A DNA stretch of 64,000 bases. Origin: Priapulus caudatus (Eukaryota; Priapulida; Priapulimorpha; Priapulimorphida; Priapulidae). Where the stretch lies: NCBI RefSeq assembly GCF_000485595.1, contig NW_014577765.1, positions 48,548 through 112,547 of the forward strand, read 5' to 3'. Below the pieces are notes generated by a model, which had not been told where the DNA came from, did no database searches, and worked only from the letters and a program-made list of their open reading frames with translations. Both the position numbers and the translations under genes were made by a program. Positions 27,545-39,100 of this stretch are shown here, one piece after another. How positions within the stretch are numbered: position 1 is the stretch's first letter; each line of letters begins with the position of its first letter.

Positions 27545-27665
27545 CATGGTTGTGTGTGTGCGTGTGTGTGTGTGGTGCGTGCGTCTGTGAGAGAGAGAGA
27601 ATGTGTGCGCACGTGCATGTTTGCGCGTGTACGTCAAAGGGTTTGCGCGTGTACGTCAAAGGGTT
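27545..27665. repeat. TG-rich low-complexity stretch
   Basis: TGTGTGTGCG-type repeats and a doubled GTTTGCGCGTGTACGTCAAA unit. Non-coding. Confidence 0.7.
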
Positions 27666-27781
27666 TGCGACTTTTGAACATCGGACACGGCCCATTCATC
27701 TGTGAGTGTGAGTGTGAGCCTCTGACCAAAAATCGGTTGATAGTTTGCTGTTTGAAAATCCAGAGACATAACCTCAGTCAT

Positions 27782-28027
27782 GCTGAGAGGTTCTATGTCC
27801 CCCGGGGTACTGCCGGAACGTACCCTGGGTACGGTCCGGTATACCGGAACGTACCCTGGTACTATCTAATGTGCCGGACCGTACCTCGCCTACTCCACTA
27901 ACGAGTCTAGGGAGTCGCCTACGCCTGCTCCCTAACCCGAACCCTAACCCTAATCCTAACCCTAACCATATCAAATAGTGACCAGGGTACGTTCCGGCAG
28001 TACCCTGGGGGACATAGACCCTATGAG
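27782..28027. mobile_element. 246-bp MITE with telomeric tract and possible 10-bp target duplication
   Basis: Ends TCTATGTCCCCCGGGGTACT and AGTACCCTGGGGGACATAGA are inverted repeats, extending inward through GCCGGAACGTACC. CCTCAGTCAT flanks it at 27772-27781 and 28028-28037. Holds CCCTAACCC repeats at 27930-27967. The partner region at about 716 has no insert. Same family as the outer ends of 1683-2591. Confidence 0.8.
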
Positions 28028-28031
28028 CCTC

Positions 28032-28687
28032 AGTCATAGTCATTACAAAATTGATTCACAATCAGAGCTGTCCCGAAAAAGAGCTCCCAAAATTGATGAA
28101 ATTGACAGACTTACTCTGTGGATTGCAGTAGAAAAGGTTGATAATTTTAGAATATTAGATTCTCTTCTCTTTCGGGGTAGTCCCTTGGACTATTAATGAT
28201 ATATTGGTTATGAGAGAGATGCGGAAAATAGCATGAGAGTAGGCGTGTACATGTGGTATATCACGACTGTTCCATGTCCTGGTATATCCTACTATGAAGT
28301 CACAAGTATTACATATAACAGAGACAACACGATACTTACAATGGAAAACGCATATTCAGTTTGATAGTGAGATATTTTACTTTTGTGAAAAATTTACAGT
28401 CGATTTGAAGTGAAACTATAACCATCGAATGGCCTCCGCACCTATTGGAGATCAATGCAACTTGTTTTCAAGCAAGACATTGTGCTAAGCTGGCGACAGT
28501 GATAGACAGGGCCTCACATTTCGGCACAGTATTAATTATACAACTACCCAACTAGTAAACAGAATTATACCTGTGTAATCTGGAACTAGATTTAATAAGC
28601 TACATATGCACTCGTTGGTATATGTTGATTAAAGCATTAATTAACATTTTTATTTCTACCGACTATATCTTGAAAAGCATTTGTATG
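28032..28687. repeat. Duplicated segment, copy 2 (partner 716-1378)
   Basis: See partner. No gene recognised; substitutions are spread evenly. Confidence 0.85.
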
Positions 28688-29809
28688 TATATAGATGTTG
28701 TCAACCTGATGTATACGCTCTTGATACATTGGTTAACAGCTAGGGTGCAGTTGGACTAATAAGTTGCTCTAGAATTTGTTATAACCTAAAAATCTCTATA
28801 GGGTACAATTTATTGGTCCAGGGCATAGCTAGGTTTGTTTATTCACACATCTTATAGCCTGAGATTGTATTTACATATATGCTATTTGCCAACCATCTAC
28901 AAAACTGGCATACAAAAACTCAGTTATATAGGTATATATATATATATATATATTAGCAATAGCACATTAACATCAATTATGTTTATCCTATGTTTATGTG
29001 CTCCCGATATTACTACGAATATATGTATAGAATATATATTACTACTATATGCTACACATATACTGATGATATTACGTATAGGCAGTTGTGCAACGACAAC
29101 AACACAAATAATTATAGAAAAATAAAGTGTCAGGGATAGCTCGTTTTTCTTTATATAAACAGAAAAAAATCCTCAATAGCATTTTTTTAAATTTTAGGCT
29201 TAAATACTTGAGGGAAAGACGATTTCCCAGAGATTTTATAACCCCTGAGGTAGGAAGGGATATTTATCACGAAAATATAAATACACACTGACACATATAT
29301 ACAATATGTATACGACATTGATAATAAACTGTCCAATACTATAATTAATAGTACAAAAGCACTGAGGTGCAGCAAACAAGAAATGCAATTTAGCTTACTC
29401 ACTTCCTGATCAAATAAACCATTTAGCTTACTGACCGTGTAAAAAAATCTCTGCTGCAGTCACGTACTACATCTCAAGCGAATATTATCTGGCCATATTA
29501 TGTGCTGCCGTGGAATAACAAATACTAATGTTTTTTTGCTCTACGTTTTCCGACGTTGACATCTAACACAAATCTTCCATAATGTACAGTAACAGTAATG
29601 TACTATCAGTATGATACAGTGAACCAGGAAACGCGGCACGTCTATCACACATCATGTCAACATCAAACACAGCAGACATCACGTCAACACTGCATACATA
29701 CATACATACATATCTGCATATGTGTAATTTTAGTTTATGGCTTTAAATATCACAAGCACCAATTCGTTGCCGTTTCTAACAACGCATTTTCTCAAAATTA
29801 ATAACAAAA
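28688..29809. other. No gene recognised
   Basis: AT-rich, with a TATATATA run at 28932-28955 and a CATA repeat at 29693-29712. Takes the place of 1379-4612 in the other version. Short open frames have no recognisable domain. Confidence 0.5.
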
Positions 29810-30817
29810 TTACAAAAATTACACACAAACATTTTGATGCCTAATTCACAGAGTATGATAACCAGGAAGAATATAATTATTGTCAGCCAGAGTACATGGG
29901 GTTACGACGTGAACATGAATAAATTATTTATTTAAAGGAGCGGTATTATTATTCAATGCGAGGAAAAGTAGGTTACAATAGCAGGAGTAGTAACGAAGAA
30001 AAAAACGAGAAGGGGGAGAAGGGAAGAGATCCATGGTTGCTTTTACATGCTTAATAGTTCTTGTAAAAGTATTGTTTTTTTATACAAAAAAGCTAGAACT
30101 CTTGCACATTTTGTTTATGCAGTATCATTAAGTACATCCATATATTAGATAGCAGTGGCATACTATACAGCATTGTTTTTCGAATACATCAACAGTGAGT
30201 GGTACAGTTCACAATTTCAACACGCCTAGCGAATGCAGTGCACTACAATGATTTCCATGTAGAAAAACCGAGTACAAACTCAAGTCTCACATGATTTTTA
30301 AATACTTAAAAATTATTCATAAATAACACATATATCGCTGTAATCACATCAGAAGGATGCAGCGATGTTATTGCTTACGATGTTAGACACACGCATGCAC
30401 GCTTGCACACGTATACATGCACTATCAAGTAATCATGTCTTTGCTATATATCGCAATATCGGCATATGAATCAGATCAACTTATGTGTTGAGGATACTGT
30501 ATTTGTGCTGCCACCTATCGGGAATGGAAGTGAGGAAACAGAGTTTCTTGGGCAGTAGGTTTCCATGTTGTACTATTTTTAACTTTGTTAAAATGACAAT
30601 CCCCACAATTACCAAAAGATAAGAGAGAGCAAGAAAGGGAGGAGAGAGAGAGAAAGGGGAGAGAGGCAGAGAGAAGGGGGAGGGAACGAGCATGCAATGC
30701 ATTCACACGCCATGTACGATCCCAATCCTCTAACACCATTATTCAAGCAACACTAGAGCTACCTTCTAGCTGCAGCGATGACAGGTGCATTTCTATTGTA
30801 GTATCCTCCTGGAGGTG

Positions 30818-33162
30818 TCACGAGGTGACGGGTATTCCTAGCTTAGCGTCCTCCTTAATCTTCCATATCATCAGCTCTAGGCAGGCAACAGCATCCTCCT
30901 GACTATCGTGACCATCAACTGAAACAAAGCAAAGCCCATCGAAACATCGCAGTGTGGCAAACCACTCACGGATGAAAGTTTAACAACATTACAGACTTTA
31001 AAGCTCATCGTAAAGCAAAATCATATCACCACACGAAGGAGAAATAGCCTCATGCCTATCCATAGTAAGATCACAACACTAATACTATAAACACAATCAT
31101 GCACTATAGGCTGCTACTCACTATACATCTTAATGTACATACATGTCAGTCTTCGATGAATTATTAACTGCACATACCACTGTCCTGAATGATCTTCTTC
31201 AGATGCTCGGCCATTAGGTTCCGCAGCGCTCGCTTAAATGGCGGCCCGAGTCGGTGCGGAAACACAACGGACGTGTCAACCTACAATAGCAACAAATCTC
31301 TAGCTACCTCTCTTTCCCATACTGTGAGGTAACACACAGGATGTGTCAACTGACAATAAGCATAAATCTCAAGCAATCAACCCTCGCCAAACCCAAACTT
31401 GAAGCAAACATTCTAAACTTCAAATGAACTCGATAGAATGCCGATTACCACAGATTGATGTACAAGCTTCAAGGCCATCAGGTCGCTCTCGAGGCTGTGT
31501 CCCATCAGTATGGTCTGCGCGTTAAACCGACTGAGAAGCACTGCTTGGACGTCACGCAGTGTGGTCGTCACACCCAGCATGTCCTCCTCCTTGATGCCAC
31601 TGAACCTGTAAGCGCATTCCCCAATACGTGACCACCACCACCCGTGACAACATGCAGCTGCTATATGCTAGCATAATACATAAACGATATATATATATAT
31701 ATGATAGATATAGGATACACAGTATATATCTGTATAATGTATATCTGTAACTTGTAACACTTGAGTTCGTAATTATGGAGTCCTTGCATAGATGTACAAC
31801 AATTGTATAATATGTATATGAGATGCAAAAGTCTGTGAATGTAGCAGTAGTCAACACACACACACACACATCACATGTCTACAGCAAGCTCAATGTAATT
31901 ACCTCCGCGCAACGGAGGTCATGCAATCGGTCTCGTGTGTGTGTTCGTGTGTGTGTGTAGCGTTGGCGCGATCGATTCAGCAGCAGCTTGCCTTAGGGCG
32001 TCCAGTCAGCAGCAGCTCACCTTAGGGCATCCATTCAGCAGCAGCCAGCAGCGAGCCAGCTGTTATACACATACATGTTACATGCTCGCGGAGGTATGCA
32101 CTCTCCGTGAGTGCCCTCTGTCTAGTTGCTGTATTTTTGTGTAGGTAGTGTTTAAGTACCTTGTGTTGAAATCAATGACAGGATGATCAGGCTTCACTAA
32201 TGTTTCGTACACGGGCTTGCAATCCGATTCCACCACCGTCACTCTAATCAACTCTATTCCCTCTGTTGTGTAGGCCTAGCACAAACAAAGAACAAACAAC
32301 TCCTTATTACGTTTACCTAGGCAGTGCCACCGTAACTAGATGCACTTATGCACGTGTGCCACGTACTAGATAGAGGTGTAACGAATTAGGGTCACGATAC
32401 GATACGTATCTCAATACGTAGGTCATGATACCACGGTTCTCCCCATGATGAAATTGAAACAGAAGGAGGGGAGAGGGAGGGGGGGAGGGAGGGAAAGAGA
32501 TGCAGAGAGGAGCAACGTAAAGTATGACAGGGAGGGAGGGAAAACTAGGGGGGTCGGGGGCGTGTTTTTTTACCGTACCACTAATTAATGCGAAAAATTG
32601 CCACTACACCATAGACGGTATTTGGGGTTCTTATATATATAAGATAGCCGAGTCGGTGTACAGTTAGTGTTGGGTTTGGGACAGGTTGACTGTTTGTAGT
32701 TGTGTGTGGTCTGCAGTGCATGCGTGGTACGGGGGTCCTGGTCAAATGGTACTTCTTGACGATCGATTCCCGCGCTGTCAAACTTTTATTGTGGTGGAAT
32801 TTAATTGGGGCGGAGGTAATTTAAACGGGGCGCAACGATTGAAAGAGGGGGGAGTTTTCCCAAATGGGGCGCGCGCGCCCGGTTTGCGCAACGTAGGGAG
32901 AACCCTAGATGCGATACGTATCGCAATACATAGACAGAAAAACAATATATAATCGTGTAAAGAATAGACTTCAAAGTCCAAGGGACTGTATCGAAGATAC
33001 TACGTGAGATTATTATTATAAGATTACACGTAAATATGTAAGATTAATATAACATACCATTTCACAGTCTAGTGCATATACTCCGAAATTTCCATCCAGT
33101 GGTGGTGTCTTCGGCAATGTTTTGACAAATCCTGTCAAGCTCTTTACGTCAATCACGTGCAG
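30818..33162 (-). CDS. REXO1: REXO1 exons 12-16: DEDDh exonuclease domain
   Basis: Five exons with lengths 105, 116, 157, 103 and 101 bp. Exon 12 ends in GVYALDCEM (first Asp and Glu of the active site). Exon 13 carries [13 protein letters not shown] (second Asp region). Exon 14 carries [13 protein letters not shown] and [10 protein letters not shown]. Exon 15 carries [20 protein letters not shown]. Exon 16 starts with [13 protein letters not shown], placing the last Asp, and ends at TGA (30818-30820). All residues expected for an active nuclease are present. Confidence 0.94.
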
Positions 33163-36100
33163 CTGAAATTGTAGTCCAACATAACTGCATAACCAACAAC
33201 ATGGATAGACAGAAAACAGAGCACATCACTGTTAAGTAGGTGACAAAACAAAAACAAACAAAAACAACAATTGCATCACTAAATGCATATATTGAACTCG
33301 TTTGTTTGCATGTAGATAAAATGGAAATCCTCATAAATTTCCAAATATATGTCATATGAACTGACATATACAGAAATTTCCAAGGGTGTGTTGTCTGTGA
33401 AGGCAGGTATATCATAGTCACACTTGGAATAATATTTAACGACCATGAAAATATGTTATGCGTATACATAAATTGCGTGCGAAAATCAGTAGTAATATAA
33501 TGATCTATAAGACCATACCTTATTAACTGAACAACCTTCCGAGTTGGAATCACCTGAACAGCAGGTATAGCTTGTGATCCATGCTCCAGCAACTGAAATT
33601 ATACGGACATATAAGGCACGGGTGACATGAGCTGTCAAACATACCTTGAATTCGTTAAAGCCAAATCAACTTAATAAAATGAGATATATATAGATATATA
33701 TATATAATTGTGTAGTACAGTTAGGAACACAGCTACATGCACTACAACGCTGTTATGCACGGCCCACTCATCCAACCCACTGAGAAAATGAAACAGTTAT
33801 TAGATAATTAGAGGATAATAGGAATAATGAGAATTTTATCCACATTATTTTTGTAATTGCAACTATCACAATTTTGTATTCACACTCCAATGATTTCTCG
33901 CACGATGAATTATTAAGCGTTGAGGTCTTTTGCGATGTGAACAACATGCCTTTTTTCTTCCAGGGTCGACCCCAGTGGTAAACACACTCGTCTTTGGTGA
34001 CGTATCGTCCCTTTGCATTGACTCTGAATCGATTTCCACATCTGCAACACAGCCTCTCCAGACCTGCCAAGATGCAGTAACAATATAACTGCTTCGTTGC
34101 CAAGACAATCACCCAAGTTGCCTGTGCCTTAAAATACAACATGGTACAATAATCTTTGACTATCTCAGTCATTCACACCTTCCAAACAGTTTATTTATCT
34201 GCCAGAGACATAAACATGTTGCTGAACTTATGAATGTGAATATTACTTATATTAGATATAACTCCAGTATATACCTGCTTTAAAAGAAAACAGCTTATAA
34301 CTCCTGTATGGAAAACAGTTTATAAAGCATGTTGCCTTCTTCAAGTACAGGTCAAAAAACTTTTTGAGATTTAGGCAGTTTCACACACATGTGCGCACAC
34401 ATGAAAAGAAACGACGAAAGAAAGACAGGGAGTAGGAATGATGACTTACTGTTCGCGGAGCCAGCCGACTTAGCTTTGGTTGTCGTCACCAGCACAGCAC
34501 AGCCAGGCTTGTCGGGCGACATGAACGGGAACCCATTATCTTCTAGTTGTTTCTCAGTCAGTAAGTATGGCTTCAGCTGCTTGTACAGCTCAGCCTCTGT
34601 GAAGAAATAAATCTCTATATATAATATTTGCAGAACGTAAAAATTCCATAGCCGCACGGCAAGCACAAGACTGCATTTGGTTCTCACCTCACAGCATTGG
34701 TTTAGAAATCGCATGATCAGTTATGCTGAATACCTGACTGTAGTGTTTAACCCTGAGGTCAACTGAAACGTAAACTAACCGGTCCATGAACATAAACAGA
34801 AAGTAGAACAGAAACGTATTGCGTATACACTGTGAGCAGATTGGCGGGAGCTTGTGAATAAAGCAGCATGGTGTTTGGAACCGATTTTATTGTCTGAGTA
34901 ATGACCAGGACTGAAGCAGTTGTTCAAAAGTGGATAATTCAGTCATATTCACTGCTGATTCTGAGAGTAGACGAAATGGGAGGTAGGCACGGAGAGTGTC
35001 GTGTGCACCTGCGAAATTCCGTGACTTTGTGAAAATCTAGAGTCAGTATAGATTCACTATTATACATCAGTACTATGTTATAAGAGCTGAATAATTCCTT
35101 ATAGTAACGATTAGAACTATTAGTCAGTCTACGGAAATGTTAAAGTTCATGTTTAAGTTGAACAGTTTGTGACTATCGCTACTACAAGTACAGAGGTTGT
35201 TAGTAGTTAGTACAAGTACAGTATAGAGTTATAAGTCGAGTTATCCTGTGTGTTAGTTTGAGATTTGTAGAGTTGTATTGCTTAGTTGACTGAATAGAAG
35301 CCACATAGAAGCGTGTTATACTAGTGTTAGGATGAACATCGTATTATAAAAGGCTTAGCATACCAGTTACAGGAATGTAGGTTTAAAGATATATATGCGG
35401 GTGGTTGGAACCGATTTTATTGTCCGAGTATTAAGGTGGTTTAATCCGGTAGTAAAGTCTACACTGACCATGATGCTAGTAATTCAAAATGGCATCCTTA
35501 CCAGTAGATAAATCCAATTGTGCATGTTTTCCCGATCTGTTTAGTGTGTATGTGGTCTTCGTGGCTTGTCTCCCACCCAAGTTCTCTTCATGAGTTGGCT
35601 GCTTTGACACACATTTCGAGTTTTGTTTTTTAACATCAGATGGCAGCACCTGTCCGACTTGGTCTCTTAGACGCTTGAGTGCATGCACTGCGACATTGAG
35701 GTAGACACCTTTCGTAGAACTGCGATCGTAAACAATCTTCTCTTCATCCAATCCCTGGAAATAACAAAGATATACTTTGCTGTAGGATTAAAGCTATTAT
35801 GTTGCGGTTTATTTGCTACGAGGAAATGTTTCAAGATAGATTCTCTTTGATATCACCGCTTGATACTTATATGCCACCTGAGAAACACTTTGTCTATACA
35901 TCACCTTCTTATGAGACTCCGCCTCATTGCTACAGATACGAATGTACTCATCAATGAATAGGTTTAGGTATCTCTGTCTGATGTTGGTCGCTACTTTACT
36001 TCCATAGTCCGATGGGATCGTCGGTCGTGCTAAAACAGCCTGCAAGAATTCACGTTCAGAAATAAAATACCGCTAATAAATCCGTTTAGCGCAGAACGAG

Positions 36101-39100
36101 TCGTTTCAATGTAAATTACCATACGGTTTAATAACAACTCATTGAGGCCTCTCGACGATGCACTCAAGACATTTTAGTATTGAAATACAGTTTCCTTACA
36201 AATCTATTTACATACCGGCAGTGGAGTGTGCGCCATTCGCTGAGAACCCTTGGCTATAGTACGGCCTGCAGTCCTATCTTCCGGACGTATAAGCTGCGAT
36301 CGCTTTTTCAGTGCAGTGATGCCACGAGCAGACGCTGTTTGCATAGGAGTGTGCTGTAATCGTTTCTTTCCCGAATTCGTACCGACACCGCTTGCAATCT
36401 ACAATGCAAAGATTATTCGAACTAAAAATAACTGTTGTATATATATACATACACGCTATATCGAAGCAGAGAAAAAACATTATTAAAGTAACTCGCCTTC
36501 CTGACCCTTAACAAGTGCCGCAGAGCGACAGCGCTCAACTGACGTGTACTGTAGCCGGGTACACTTCTGATAAAATCACTGGCAACCGAATCAAGTGCGC
36601 CCTCCCGCCACCGCGTTCGCGCTCAGAGCATATATCTAGGATACTACTAATACAGATCTAAAATCTATGATAGGCTTTGCTATACCGGTAGTACAGTAAT
36701 AAAGATAGAGCTGTGTAACATTAATGACTTCGCTATATTAACATGTTATCAAGGATTATGCATCGAGCGTGAGCGTAGTGGTGGTGGTGGGGGATGGTGG
36801 GGGTGGGGCGGGGGGGGGGGGGGCTCTAATAGCAAAAGCAGTTTAGTTCTTTGTTGACAGTCAACAAATCCATGTTTAACCCTCCTCTTGAGGGTCAAAA
36901 GGTTATCAGACACTTACTCTTCGCACTTCCAGCGGAAAGTACATTTCATGGTCCTTTCAATAAACTGATAAAAATGGTAGTTCAGCGCTGAAACAAAAAA
37001 GTTTTTCATTCGGTCCGTGTCCTCAGAAAATGTCTGATATCTGACCTTTCCCCCACTGCCCTTTGACATGTGACCTTCAATTTCACGCTGGTGATGGGTT
37101 TCCTCCCCATCACACTATACATCGAATATTAAGAGCGTAGGTCGAGCTGTTGAGATTTGTGCCGCAATTCCGTATTTCCTCCTATATACCTTAAGTTAAG
37201 GGGGAAATATTCCCCCTCCATTGACACATCTTGACCTTTGACCCTTAACCCCCAAATTCGCCATGCTGAGTCCTTTTCGCGATCCCCCCCGATGTCCCGA
37301 ATATCAAGACCGTACGTCAAGCGGTAAAGATTTGTGCCCAAACTGTTGACACACGGACGGCCGGACGGCTGGACGCACGGACGGACATTCATGCAATTCT
37401 ACAAGCTGCATCTGACTTCGTCAGCTGAGGTAAAAATTACACTACCTACATATTCTAGGATAGTGAACACTGTATCTAATTCATTTTATTCCTTATAAGT
37501 GTGCACATACATGTGCTTATCCACATACACATATCTTTGGATATATCATGCTTAAACGCAAACACTACGTTTTTTGCCTGTGTGGCTCCAATTATCATTA
37601 AACAGAACATATTTCAATGCACTATACCCGTGGTTCTTAACAATTTTTTAGTCATGAACCCCTTTGAGAATCTGGTGAATGCTACAGACCCCTCCCTAGA
37701 AAAATGCACATAAACACAAAATTTTACATGCGCCTGGTTCACGGACCCCCTGCAGCTCCATCCACGAGGTTAAGAACCCCTGCACTATACCATAGGTCTT
37801 GCTGTTGTAGTAGTGGGAGCATGGAGTGAACCTATAGACCCGCTAGCTGATGATGACGATGGCAGCACGCTGGACGACTGCTTGCGAGGGACAGTCTCCG
37901 CGTGACTGCGCTTGGCCTCGTTGGCAGCTTTCTGCAACTGCAGGAATCGGTTGTGCATGACCTGCGCAGGAGACAGCCTGCAGTGCGGCCGCTGCTTGAT
38001 CAACTTGGATCGTGCCTGGTAACAGAAAAACAGTTCTCAGTTCTCACCAGAACTCCTAATAACCAAGCCACCAATGAACAGGAGTTTCCAATACCAGCCA
38101 TTTTCCATTGTGAAAGTGGGCTTACTTGGGATTCCCCTATGAATGGGTGGAAGGACAAATTGTTTACAAAGTGATCGGCTATATGAAGATGCAGCTGGTA
38201 TACACGTGTACTCATTATGTACATGTGGTACTCACACCACCATCTGTGCTCGGGTGTGCGTGCCTTTGCCTCCCCGACACGCTGCTGGATGCTTCAGTCT
38301 CTTGCTTTTTAAATTTATTAACCTGAAAATTCGTGACAGAACAACTGCATTTATATACATTACATATATACATTATAACATTTATTCCATACATTAAGTA
38401 TTAAATACTCAGTAAAAAATAAGGCTCTCACTGCACACTTAACTACAATCCTGTGAAGTAATATAAGCAAGATGATAAATATATATCATGTGCACTTTAT
38501 TAATGAGATTATCTGAATGAAGGCTGACACTTCTTTCTTAACCTATCTTAACATTTATAGTTAAACAGGTTAATTTTTGTACCTGTCTTACACGGCACAT
38601 ACAAGTTACAACCCTTACCACATTTGAATAAGCAGAGCATATTCTTACCACACTTGGTGTTGACTGGCTACTCTTTGGCTTAACCGGCTCCTTGAAAATT
38701 TTCAAGCATTCCTCGTAAGTATCATGACTGTCGAGATCAACATCTAGCATGTTGGCAGCATCGTCGCCTCCACTCTCACCATCACTGATCACCCAGACGT
38801 CGTCCTCAGTGTCTGAAGAAATCTCGTATATGTCGCCCTTGCTGTAGGTCTGCATCACTTGCTCACAGCCCTTCTCATCGTTGGGTTCGGCCGACGCGTC
38901 TGTCATGAACGAGTCGAATATATTTGCCGTGTTGCTGTAGACAGGGGTGTGCGCGGCCTTGTGCTTCTTTGAGCTCGGCATAGAAGCAACCTCATGTGCG
39001 TCGCTCAAGAGATCGGCGGACGATCGCTTGCGAGTCTCGATCGCCGGCTTGTCCCGTCTCTGGTGAGAACGCGAGGCTTCACCGGTCTTCAACGGCTTCT

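Larger units (their letters stand above)
29810..34945. repeat. Duplicated segment, copy 2 (partner 4613-11640)
   Basis: The version of the duplicated region that continues into complete REXO1. Contains REXO1 exons 9-16 with intact frame. Confidence 0.85.

Noticed and set aside
32686-32952. 88-codon frame in the 480-bp insertion
   Set aside because: No recognisable domain; the insertion is absent from the partner region and looks non-autonomous.
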